Shown: positions 1-5,480 of the stretch, piece by piece
Numbering within the stretch: the first letter of the stretch is position 1
Layout: each line of letters begins with the position of its first letter
Assembly: GCA_025451135.1 (NCBI GenBank)
Contig: JANWKW010000006.1
Location: 1 to 8,186 of the forward strand
DNA: 8,186 bases
Reading direction: 5' to 3'
Origin: Vulcanimicrobiia bacterium
GTDB taxonomy: Bacteria > Vulcanimicrobiota > Vulcanimicrobiia > Vulcanimicrobiales > Vulcanimicrobiaceae
Notes under the pieces: model-generated
Database searches by the model: none
What the model saw: the letters and a program-made list of their open reading frames with translations, nothing else
Told to the model about the DNA's origin: nothing
Made by a program: the position numbers and the translations under genes

Positions 1-829
1 GCAGGATGGCGGCGGTCTGCTCGATGCTCGGTTCCTCGACCATCACGGGCTGGAAGCGCCGTTCCAGCGCGGCGTCCGATTCGATGTATTTGCGGTACTC
101 GTCGAAGGTGGTCGCGCCGATGCACTGCAGCTCGCCGCGCGCAAGCTCCGGTTTGATCATGCTGCTCAGGTCGAGCGATCCTTCGGCGGCCCCGGCACCC
201 ACCAGCGTGTGCAGTTCGTCGATGAACAGCACGACGTCGCGCGCCGAACGTTTGACCTCGTCGAGGATCTTCTTGACGCGGCCTTCGAACTCGCCCCGGT
301 ACTTCGTGCCCGCGACCAGCGGCCCGAGCGAGAGCGCCAGCACTTTCTTCCCGCGCAGGCCGGCGGGCCCGTTGCCGCTGACGATGCGCTGCGCCAAACC
401 CTCGACGATGGCGGTCTTGCCGACGCCCGGCTCGCCCACCAGGACCGGGTTGTTCTTGCTCTTGCGCGCCAGGATCGAGATGACGCGCTCGATCTCGTCG
501 TCGCGTCCGACGACCGGGTCGAGGCGGCCCGAGCGGGCCAGGTCGGTGAGGTCCCGCGAGTAGTTCTGCAGGGTGGGCGTGCCGCCGCGGAAGTGGCGGG
601 TCAGATCCTCGAAGGGCGAGGTGCCTCCCGGGGCGCCGCCTTCGTTCTCTTTCATCTTGTCCAGGAGCAGCGCCCCGCCGGCGACCAGGCCGGCCGCGAC
701 CAGGGCCGCGCCGATGAACGGCAGCGCCTTGGTGGCCGCGTTCTTCTGGGCGCACGGGCCGCAGAGCCAGTCCTGGCCGGCGAACGCGACGGCGGGGCGG
801 AGGCCGCAAGCGGCGCAGGTCGTCTTCAT
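1..829 (-). CDS. Membrane-anchored Clp/Hsp100-type AAA+ ATPase, 3'-truncated
   Basis: The first 276 residues are present; the gene continues beyond base 1. From the ATG at 829 the product opens with two CxxC pairs (C5/C8 and C23/C26, a likely zinc knuckle), then a hydrophobic helix at about residues 36-56, then a Gly/Pro linker to about 70. A typical ClpA/B/C first AAA+ module follows: the lead-in GRLDPVVGRDDEIERV (101-116), Walker A GEPGVGKT (132-139), pore loop KYRGEFE (176-182), Walker B VVLFIDE (199-205), sensor GATT (238-241) and the arginine-finger segment ERRF (256-259). Family members unfold proteins in ATP-driven hexamers, either feeding ClpP or disaggregating. The usual N-terminal Clp_N double repeat is absent and the membrane helix takes its place, so the ATPase ring probably sits at the inner face of the membrane. 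Whether a second AAA+ domain or a ClpP-binding loop follows cannot be seen. AAA+ identity is very secure; ClpC-like versus ClpB-like is undecided. The ribosome site is weak (AGGA one base before the ATG). Confidence 0.93.
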   Translation of the reverse strand, partial: MKTTCAACGLRPAVAFAGQDWLCGPCAQKNAATKALPFIGAALVAAGLVAGGALLLDKMKENEGGAPGGTSPFEDLTRHFRGGTPTLQNYSRDLTDLARSGRLDPVVGRDDEIERVISILARKSKNNPVLVGEPGVGKTAIVEGLAQRIVSGNGPAGLRGKKVLALSLGPLVAGTKYRGEFEGRVKKILDEVKRSARDVVLFIDELHTLVGAGAAEGSLDLSSMIKPELARGELQCIGATTFDEYRKYIESDAALERRFQPVMVEEPSIEQTAAIL

Positions 830-880
830 GTCCTGAGGTACCCCTGAATAAAGCGCGGAGTTTCGGGGAAGAGGGTCACC
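830..880. promoter_or_regulatory. Short divergent control region between the Clp-like and glsB-like genes
   Basis: Only 51 bp separate the two divergent start codons, so the promoters must overlap each other or extend into the coding regions. An A/T-rich patch at 846-852 reads GAATAAA on plus and TTTATTC on minus and is the only -10-like material. It sits inside an imperfect inverted repeat with CCCC at 841-844 and GGGG at 865-868. No convincing -35 element was found on either strand. The only clear translation signal is GAGGG at 871-875, which serves glsB. Confidence 0.35.
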
Positions 881-1141
881 ATGGGAATACTATTATGGCT
901 CATCTTCGGACTCATCGTCGGTGTCATCGCCAAGTACATCGTACCTGGTGAGGGTCCCGGCGGGATCATCGGAGACATCATCGTCGGCATCGTCGGGGCG
1001 TTCCTCGGCGGCTGGATCTACTCGCTCTTCGGCCACGGCGGCGTGAGCGGATTCAACCTCCCGAGCATCCTGTGTGCCGTCATCGGGGCGGTCGTCCTGC
1101 TGTTCATCCTCCGGGCCATTTCGGGCCGCCGGACCGTCTAA
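881..1141 (+). CDS. GlsB/YeaQ/YmgE-family stress-response membrane protein
   Basis: An 86-residue, very hydrophobic protein with three predicted membrane helices at about residues 2-20, 29-50 and 60-80. The glycine-rich pattern GGIIGDIIVGIVGAFLGG (27-44) is the hallmark of the GlsB/YeaQ/YmgE family, once called transglycosylase-associated proteins. The length matches the family (about 80-90 residues). Members are small integral membrane proteins induced by envelope, acid or general stress; their biochemical activity is not established. The ATG is supported by GAGGG at 871-875, five bases upstream. The gene is divergent from the Clp-like ATPase and is followed by a strong terminator, so it is probably transcribed alone. 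The C-terminus SGRRTV is basic and likely cytoplasmic. Confidence 0.93.
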   Translation: MGILLWLIFGLIVGVIAKYIVPGEGPGGIIGDIIVGIVGAFLGGWIYSLFGHGGVSGFNLPSILCAVIGAVVLLFILRAISGRRTV

Positions 1142-1165
1142 CCACGCCCTTCCGGGCAGACCTGG

Positions 1166-1198
1166 AGGGGGCCAAATCCTTGGCCCCCTGCTTCTTTT
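1166..1198 (+). terminator. Rho-independent terminator after the glsB-like gene
   Basis: A perfect 10-bp stem (1166-1175 pairing with 1180-1189, core GGGGGCCAA/TTGGCCCCC) closes a four-base ATCC loop. It is followed by the pyrimidine-rich stretch GCTTCTTTT ending at 1198. It lies 24 bp after the glsB stop and ends transcription before the ferredoxin unit. Confidence 0.88.
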
Positions 1199-1226
1199 GC
1201 AGGGAAGGCCTGGGCCGGGCAGGGGG

Positions 1227-1232
1227 TAGAAT
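1227..1232 (+). promoter_or_regulatory. Candidate -10 element of the ferredoxin gene
   Basis: TAGAAT differs from TATAAT at one position and ends 10 nt before the ATG at 1243, so transcription would start only about 2-4 nt upstream of the start codon. No recognisable -35 is present at normal spacing. The purine run AGGGGG at 1221-1226 would be a Shine-Dalgarno sequence, but it is 16 nt from the ATG, which is too far. A nearly leaderless mRNA is therefore inferred. Confidence 0.45.
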
Positions 1233-1242
1233 TACCGCCACT

Positions 1243-1491
1243 ATGGCCTACATCATCACGGAACCGTGCATCGGCACGAAGGACAAGTCGTGCGTCGACG
1301 TCTGTCCGGTCGACTGTATCAAGGGCGAGGACTCGGACGAGCAGCTCTTCATCGACCCGGAAGTCTGCATCGACTGCGGCGCCTGCGTCTCGGCCTGCCC
1401 GGTCGAGGCCATCTTCGCCGATTCCGACGTCCCCGAGAAGTGGACGAACTTCGTCGACATCAACGCCGACTATTTCAAGAAGAGCGCTTAG
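1243..1491 (+). CDS. fdxA: 7Fe ferredoxin ([3Fe-4S][4Fe-4S])
   Basis: An 82-residue bacterial ferredoxin that carries single electrons at low potential between cytoplasmic oxidoreductases. Cysteines are spaced C9-x7-C17-x3-C21-P and C42-x2-C45-x2-C48-x3-C52-P, with an extra C25. By analogy with Azotobacter FdI and Thermus ferredoxin, C9, C17 and C52 should hold the 3Fe-4S cluster, C21, C42, C45 and C48 the 4Fe-4S cluster, and C25 is a free cysteine. The seven-residue gap between the first two cysteines (IGTKDKS) is what marks the 7Fe type rather than the 2[4Fe-4S] type. The ATG at 1243 gives the canonical start (AYIITEPCIG); a longer reading from 1072 would overlap glsB and cross its terminator, so it was rejected. 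The next gene follows the TAG stop directly in the same frame. Redox partner unknown. Confidence 0.95.
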   Translation: MAYIITEPCIGTKDKSCVDVCPVDCIKGEDSDEQLFIDPEVCIDCGACVSACPVEAIFADSDVPEKWTNFVDINADYFKKSA

Positions 1492-1728
1492 GTGATCTCG
1501 CAAGAAACGTTCAACCACGTCTTCGGCTATGCGCCCTGGGTCATCGGCGCGGTCATCTTCCTGGTCGCCTATCTGATGGTCCGCGGCCAGACCGCGGTCA
1601 AGGCGCCGATCGGCCAGACCTTCGCGTGCGCGTCCTGCGGCCGTCGCGGCGTCCGAGAGCATATGGAACCGCAGGCCCACGACGGCGCGGTCAGCTGGTT
1701 CTGCCACCGCTGCGCGAGCGCTCACTGA
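1492..1728 (+). CDS. Small single-pass membrane protein with four-cysteine (zinc-ribbon-like) tail
   Basis: I do not recognise a named family. The 78-residue product has a short N-terminus, one membrane helix at about 14-30 (WVIGAVIFLVAYLMV) and a soluble tail with C46-x2-C49 and C71-x2-C74, a spacing that suits a small zinc ribbon (H72 and H78 are nearby). The start is a GTG that abuts the ferredoxin TAG. No other ATG, GTG or TTG exists before the membrane helix, and the purine stretch AAGAAGAG at 1477-1484 is a weak ribosome site. Zero spacing argues for translational coupling with the ferredoxin gene and possibly a membrane partner role in the same electron-transfer step, but this is inference. 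The four cysteines could instead bind iron (rubredoxin-like), though the sequence around them (ASCGRRG, CHRCA) lacks the usual rubredoxin CPxC pattern. Confidence 0.72.
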   Translation: MISQETFNHVFGYAPWVIGAVIFLVAYLMVRGQTAVKAPIGQTFACASCGRRGVREHMEPQAHDGAVSWFCHRCASAH

Positions 1729-1752
1729 CCGCGTTCCGCTTCCGGGAAGAGA

Positions 1753-1784
1753 AGAAGGGCCGGCGTTTTCACGCCGGCCCTTCT
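1753..1784. terminator. Bidirectional hairpin terminator between convergent genes
   Basis: A perfect 14-bp stem (1753-1766 with 1771-1784, core GAAGGGCCGGCG) closes a four-base TTTC loop. It lies between the ends of the plus-strand ribbon-protein gene (1728) and the minus-strand S53 protease (1805). The downstream flank on minus is TCTTCTCTTCCC, moderately T-rich; on plus it is CGTTCG, which is poor. It is therefore best supported as the protease terminator and plausibly works in both directions. Confidence 0.8.
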
Positions 1785-1804
1785 CGTTCGAGACCTCGTC
1801 TCGA

Positions 1805-4165
1805 CTAGAGCGCGTTGGCCATCGCCCAACCCTTGGGCGCGCCGATCCCGGTCACCAGATCGTATCCGGTGACGGCCGAGTAGGCACCGTTGCTGCCCGA
1901 CGTCACGTCGGTGTAGTCGGCGTACCCGGTGTTCTTGAAGAGCGCGTACAGATTCGGATTGACGAATCCGTAGTGCGTTCCCCGGAGCTGATTGACCTCG
2001 GCCATCAGCGCCGTGAACTCCGGCGAGGACCACGACGTGCCGTCGTAGGTCGCCTGGCTCCCGTGATCCCAGACCGCCACGCTGACGCCCGGAAGCGAGA
2101 TGTCGGGATTGTTGCGGCCACCCGAGTTGACGCCCGAGATGCCCGACTGGTAGCTCGGCACGGCGAAGATCTTGGAGAAGCCGCCACCCGAGGAGAAGCC
2201 GTTGCCCGAGTCGACGCCCGCCGTGATGGTGAGCAGCGCTCCGGTCGACGAGTTGCTGGTGAAGTTCACCGCGCCGACCGCTACGAAGTACGGATCCGAC
2301 GACGGCGAGCTGACGCCCGGCGTGCCGCTGCCGCATTCGGCGCTTCCCGAATCGCCCGAGGATGCCGCGAACGTGATGCCCTTCGCCGCCGCCTGCTGAG
2401 CGATCGTGTTGGTGGTGTTGGTGAACGCGGTGTCGCCGGATTCGCATCCGCCGAACGACGAGTTCACGACGCTCGCGATGTTGTCTGAGACGGCCATGTT
2501 GTAGCCGTCCTCGATCGACTGCGAGCTGAGATCGGGGAAGTTGTAGACGCGGATGTTCGCACCGGGTGCGAGACCGCTGATGGTCTCGACGTCGAGGGCC
2601 GTCTCGCCGTAGTCGCTGCTCGACGAGTTGCCGCCGCCGTCGACGGCGACGTTGGTGATCGTGCCGGTCTGGGTGACGCCCGCCGCGCTCAGATACGCGC
2701 TGACGTCGGACGTGAGGATCGGCGTGTCGATCTCGACCGCGACGGTCTGGCCGGCGCCGTTGCACCCGTGCTGGACCGGGAAGTCGAAGGCTTTGGCGAC
2801 GCCGGTCGCCAGCCATCCGCCGCCCGAGGCCTTGAGGGCGCCGTTATCGGAGGCCGAGCCGGTGCAGCCGCTGCCCGGGGTGGGCGTCGGTGCCGGGGTC
2901 GAGGTCGGGACCGGGGTCGAGGTCGGCGGCGGCGTCGGCGAATGCGTCGGCGTCGCGGTCGGGACGGGGGTCGGCGTCGGGGCCGGGGTGGCCGTCGGCG
3001 ACGGGGTCGGCGTCGACGTTCCATTCGACAGGTTCACGTCGTCGACGTACTGCTGCGTGTACGCGCCGGTGTAGCCGTCGCCGTGCACGCCGATGTAGAG
3101 GTAGTACGTGCCGCCGGCGTAGGCCGAGACGCTGTACGACTTGTGGACCCAGCCGGCGTGGTTGGCCGACGTCTGGTAGAACTGGACGACGCGCGTGCCG
3201 CTCGAGTCGAGCAGATCGGCCTCCTGCCACGCGTACGTCGTGCCGCCTTCGTTCGAGAGCTGGTAGACCCAGAAGTCGAGCGTTCCGCCCGACGGGATGG
3301 TGACCGCCTGGCAGAGGCCGGTGTCGCCGTTCGGTTCGGCGCTGCCGTTGCCGTCGCGCTGGTCGTGGGTTCCGGTGTGCGGATGCGTGGTCACGACGGT
3401 GGCGTTGACGTTGCCGCATTGCAACCAGCCGGTCGTGCCGCTCTCGAAGCCGGGATTCGTGATGACGTTGCCCGCGAACGTCGAGATCGCGGCGCGGCGC
3501 GCGGAGAGCGGACCCGGCACGGCGATCGGCGTGTTGAGCGCGGTGCGCGACTGCGTGTGCGCGACCGCGAGGTTGTTGAGGGTCACGTCCTTGACGAGGC
3601 CGGTCAGGCCGTCCGGCAGCGTGGCCGGCTCGACGTTGGCGAACTTCGTGCCGAAGCGGCCCTGCGAGACGTTGTGGATCTGCGTCTTGAAGGTCTTCTC
3701 GATTACCGACGTCGGCGCGGTCGCGTCGATGATCGTGCGGTTGTCGAACTTCCCGGTGATCGTGAAGCCCTGCGCCTGCAGGGTCGAGACGACCTGCGCT
3801 TCTTGCTCGGCCGTCGGCGCGAACTGCGCATTGAACTGCTCGTTCGTAAGATACTGATGGTAGCGGCCCGATAACGGATCGCTCTGGTCCTTGACCAGCT
3901 GGTCGAGTTGCGCCTGATCGTTGTAGGCGAGCGTCACGGTGATGTGGGTGGCCTCGCTCGCGCCGCGTTCGCCGGCATCGGCGATCGCGAAGATGCCGGC
4001 CGGACGGGGCGGCGTCGCGATCTGCGAGACTTGGGGACCCAGAGTATCGGCTCCGCCGCCCGGGGTGGACGGGACGAGGCCGGAGGACCCGCTGTGGCCT
4101 CCACAGGCTGAGACCGCCAACGACACTGCGAGCAGTGACGCGGCGGCACGTATGGTCGTGCGCAT
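1805..4165 (-). CDS. S53 (sedolisin/kumamolisin-type) serine-carboxyl protease, lipoprotein, with inserted jelly-roll-like domain
   Basis: A 786-residue secreted endopeptidase of the acid-active S53 family. A lipoprotein signal ends in VSAC, so C21 would be lipidated. The pro-kumamolisin activation domain spans about 61-215. Residues about 231-382 form a beta-rich domain opening NPGFESGTTGW, like carbohydrate-binding or adhesin jelly rolls, with a probable C250/C285 disulfide. A Pro/Thr/Ser linker (383-433) leads to the catalytic domain (434-786). The catalytic pair is E521 and D525 in GETALDVE, the oxyanion Asp is D605 in SSGDSG and the nucleophile is S711 in DGTSWSSP. Calcium ligands are probably D753 (DVTSG) and D769 (GYDLVTG). 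C574/C611 match a conserved disulfide. All key residues are present, so it should be active. The ATG at 4165 was chosen over one at 4225 because it gives a clean signal peptide and has AGGAG at the right distance. It is transcribed alone, with terminators on both sides. Confidence 0.95.
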   Translation of the reverse strand: MRTTIRAAASLLAVSLAVSACGGHSGSSGLVPSTPGGGADTLGPQVSQIATPPRPAGIFAIADAGERGASEATHITVTLAYNDQAQLDQLVKDQSDPLSGRYHQYLTNEQFNAQFAPTAEQEAQVVSTLQAQGFTITGKFDNRTIIDATAPTSVIEKTFKTQIHNVSQGRFGTKFANVEPATLPDGLTGLVKDVTLNNLAVAHTQSRTALNTPIAVPGPLSARRAAISTFAGNVITNPGFESGTTGWLQCGNVNATVVTTHPHTGTHDQRDGNGSAEPNGDTGLCQAVTIPSGGTLDFWVYQLSNEGGTTYAWQEADLLDSSGTRVVQFYQTSANHAGWVHKSYSVSAYAGGTYYLYIGVHGDGYTGAYTQQYVDDVNLSNGTSTPTPSPTATPAPTPTPVPTATPTHSPTPPPTSTPVPTSTPAPTPTPGSGCTGSASDNGALKASGGGWLATGVAKAFDFPVQHGCNGAGQTVAVEIDTPILTSDVSAYLSAAGVTQTGTITNVAVDGGGNSSSSDYGETALDVETISGLAPGANIRVYNFPDLSSQSIEDGYNMAVSDNIASVVNSSFGGCESGDTAFTNTTNTIAQQAAAKGITFAASSGDSGSAECGSGTPGVSSPSSDPYFVAVGAVNFTSNSSTGALLTITAGVDSGNGFSSGGGFSKIFAVPSYQSGISGVNSGGRNNPDISLPGVSVAVWDHGSQATYDGTSWSSPEFTALMAEVNQLRGTHYGFVNPNLYALFKNTGYADYTDVTSGSNGAYSAVTGYDLVTGIGAPKGWAMANAL
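2867..3019 (-). repeat. Pro/Thr linker coding repeat inside the S53 gene
   Basis: About 50 codons of near-alternating Pro with Thr, Ala, Ser or Val (units such as PTPTP, PTATP and PTSTP) give degenerate 6-bp and 12-bp DNA repeats (GTCGGC and GGGGTCGAGGTC types on plus). It is a flexible, extracellular tether between the inserted domain and the catalytic domain. Such arrays are prone to length change by slippage, so the length may vary between strains. Confidence 0.9.
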
Positions 4166-4169
4166 GGAA

Positions 4170-4174
4170 CTCCT
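4170..4174 (-). promoter_or_regulatory. Ribosome-binding site that fixes the S53 protease start
   Basis: AGGAG on the minus strand lies four bases before the ATG at 4165. No comparable purine run precedes the upstream in-frame ATG at 4225, and using that codon would put 20 extra residues (partly hydrophobic, with a Cys) ahead of the lipoprotein signal peptide. Confidence 0.85.
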
Positions 4175-4190
4175 ATTGAGAAGGAATGCA

Positions 4191-4220
4191 ACAATAGACC
4201 GTACTGTAAAGCAATTGAAA
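4191..4220 (-). promoter_or_regulatory. Candidate promoter of the S53 protease gene
   Basis: On minus, a -35-like TTTCAA (4215-4220) and a -10-like TATTGT (4191-4196) are separated by 18 bp in a locally A/T-rich island that stands out from the GC-rich surroundings. Transcription would start near 4184, leaving an untranslated leader of about 19 nt that contains the AGGAG site. Each box matches the sigma-70 consensus only partly (3/6 and 4/6). Confidence 0.4.
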
Positions 4221-4252
4221 AGCACGCATAAGGCTGCGACCCATATGCGTGC
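4218..4252 (-). terminator. Terminator after the aldolase-nfu unit
   Basis: A perfect 9-bp inverted repeat, GCACGCATA (4222-4230) and TATGCGTGC (4244-4252), has a 13-base loop. Read on minus it is followed at once by TTTT (4221-4218), as expected for a rho-independent terminator 70 bp past the nfu stop. The T-run overlaps the candidate -35 of the protease promoter. An operator function for the same palindrome cannot be excluded. Confidence 0.65.
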
Positions 4253-4320
4253 ATTTCGCCTCTAAAGGCATTCCGCCGAAGACCCGCGATTCGTTCGGCC
4301 GAGAGGCCGGCCGATGCTGC

Positions 4321-4563
4321 TTAGACCTGGAGAACTTCGGTTATCTCCGGAACGTCGGAAGTGACGACCAATTCTATGGCCCCTTTGAGCGTCATGTTGG
4401 CGGCTGCACAGCCGCCGCAGGCGCCCAGCATCTGGACGTAGGCGGTCGATCCGGTCACGCGCACCAGCCAGACCTCGCCGCCGTCCATCGCGATGCCCGG
4501 CCGCACCTTATCCAAGGCGGCGTTCACTCGCTCTTCGATGGTCGACTCGGTCGCGGCGCTCAT
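4321..4563 (-). CDS. nfu: Nfu-type iron-sulfur cluster scaffold (NifU C-terminal domain)
   Basis: An 80-residue stand-alone NifU C-terminal domain protein. These assemble or carry a [4Fe-4S] cluster bridged across a dimer and deliver it to apo-enzymes in the cytoplasm. The family signature is complete: VRPGIAMDGGEVWLV followed by GACGGCAAANMTLKGAIE, in which the two cysteines of the CGGC motif are the cluster ligands. The length is normal for the single-domain form. The gene begins eight bases after the aldolase stop, suggesting co-transcription. The GAGGG just before the ATG is too close (one base) to be a good ribosome site, while TATAAT at the aldolase stop is at leaderless-promoter distance. 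It may therefore have its own promoter. Confidence 0.94.
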   Translation of the reverse strand: MSAATESTIEERVNAALDKVRPGIAMDGGEVWLVRVTGSTAYVQMLGACGGCAAANMTLKGAIELVVTSDVPEITEVLQV

Positions 4564-4570
4564 GCCCTCG

Positions 4571-4576
4571 ATTATA
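4571..4576 (-). promoter_or_regulatory. Consensus -10 (TATAAT) of a possible leaderless nfu promoter
   Basis: A perfect TATAAT on minus ends seven bases before the nfu ATG, so RNA would begin at or next to the A of the start codon. It overlaps the last Val codon and TAA stop of the aldolase gene, so chance cannot be excluded. The only -35-like match is ACGACC at 18 bp spacing (3/6). Confidence 0.45.
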
Positions 4577-5480
4577 CCCCGTAGCCTTTCATGAGGTCGT
4601 GCATCTTTACCGTCATCGACAGGGCGTCGTCCCACTTGCGCTGCCACATGTTGCGGCCGAAGATCAGCCCGACGCAGCCGGCCTCCATGGCCAGCTTGGC
4701 CTTGTGCATGGTCGCCTCGTCGCCCATCTTGCTGCCGCCCGAGACGAGCACGAGCGTGCGGCCGGCCGAGCGGACGACCCGGCGCAGTCCCTCTTCGTCG
4801 GTGAATTGCATGGTGTTGTAGGGCTTGGGCGAGTTCGCGGCACCGGCCGCTTCGTACTTGGGCTCGTTGAGCTTGACGATGTCGCAGCCGACCTCGCAGG
4901 CGACGCGGGCCGCGTAGTCGATCGCGTAGAGCGAGTCGACGCCGCCCTTGGCTTTGACGTAGGTCCCGCGCGGATACGACCAGATGATCATCGGCATGCC
5001 GTACTTCTCGCACTCGCGGCGGACTTCGTTGCACTGCGCGATGTCGACGTCTTGCGCGGCGCTCCCGACGTAGAGCGTATAGCCGACCGCGTCGGCGCCG
5101 AGCCGGACCGCGTCTTCGACCGAGGACGTGAGCGACGAGAACGCGTCGTCGTCGGGCGGGATTTTCGTCTTGCCGTTGAGTTTGAGCACCAGCGGCACTT
5201 TGCCGGCGTACGCCTTGTGGTACTTCTCGGCCAAGCCGATGTGGAGCGCGATGCCCGAGAAGTTCCCGGCGACCGCGAGCCGGTAGATCCAGTCGGTGTC
5301 GATCGAATCCGGATTGTCGAAGAAGTCGACCGGGCCGTGCTCGAGGCCCTGATCGATCGGGAGGATCATCAGCGTTCCGTTGGCGGGACCGTGTTCGTAC
5401 ATCAGGCGGTGCAGGCGCACGCGCTTGCCCGTGGAGAGGTTAAGATCGTCGAACGACGGGCGGCTCGGAGTTGCGGGCAT
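4572..5480 (-). CDS. fbaB: Class I fructose-bisphosphate aldolase, FbaB/DhnA (archaeal-type) family
   Basis: A 302-residue TIM-barrel aldolase of the DeoC/LacD/FbaB superfamily, which cleaves fructose-1,6-bisphosphate to dihydroxyacetone phosphate and glyceraldehyde-3-phosphate (or the reverse in gluconeogenesis) in the cytoplasm. Seen in order: PIDQGLEHGP (41-50) with the active-site Asp43, GYTLYVGS (133-140), the Schiff-base lysine K203 in CDIVKLNEP, and the phosphate-binding turns VSGGSK (246-251) and GLIFGRNMWQ (271-280). Length matches bacterial class I enzymes of this type, which need no metal. The ATG at 5480 is supported by GGAGG at 5486-5490, five bases upstream. nfu follows in the same direction. 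Related enzymes act on 2-amino-3,7-dideoxy-heptulosonate (ADH synthase) or LsrF substrates; the overall sequence fits a fructose-bisphosphate aldolase best. Confidence 0.92.
   Translation of the reverse strand: MPATPSRPSFDDLNLSTGKRVRLHRLMYEHGPANGTLMILPIDQGLEHGPVDFFDNPDSIDTDWIYRLAVAGNFSGIALHIGLAEKYHKAYAGKVPLVLKLNGKTKIPPDDDAFSSLTSSVEDAVRLGADAVGYTLYVGSAAQDVDIAQCNEVRRECEKYGMPMIIWSYPRGTYVKAKGGVDSLYAIDYAARVACEVGCDIVKLNEPKYEAAGAANSPKPYNTMQFTDEEGLRRVVRSAGRTLVLVSGGSKMGDEATMHKAKLAMEAGCVGLIFGRNMWQRKWDDALSMTVKMHDLMKGYGV

Noticed and set aside
209..847. Open frame on plus opposite the Clp-like ATPase
   Set aside because: Asp/Arg/Ala-rich shadow of a strand that carries Walker A, Walker B and pore-loop motifs.
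1072..1242. Extension of the ferredoxin to an ATG at 1072
   Set aside because: It would overlap glsB and run through a strong terminator, and ferredoxins of this family start at the MAYIITEPC position.
1722..2816. Long open frame on minus, a different frame of the protease region
   Set aside because: Arg-rich shadow; the overlapping frame encodes intact S53 catalytic motifs and has proper signals.
2867..3019. Repeat array resembling a minisatellite or CRISPR-like array
   Set aside because: The repeats are in-frame Pro/Thr codons of a linker; units are short and degenerate, with no spacers.
2768..3874. Long open frame on plus across the S53 gene
   Set aside because: Arg/Val-rich shadow of the real minus-strand protease; no start signal and no recognisable domain.
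4166..4225. Upstream ATG (4225) for the S53 protease
   Set aside because: It would bury the lipoprotein signal peptide and has no ribosome site, whereas the ATG at 4165 has AGGAG.
4300..4317. CGGCCG repeated as a possible second terminator just after nfu
   Set aside because: Each copy is itself a palindrome, the stem is only six base pairs, and no T-run follows on minus; the 4222-4252 hairpin is the better candidate.
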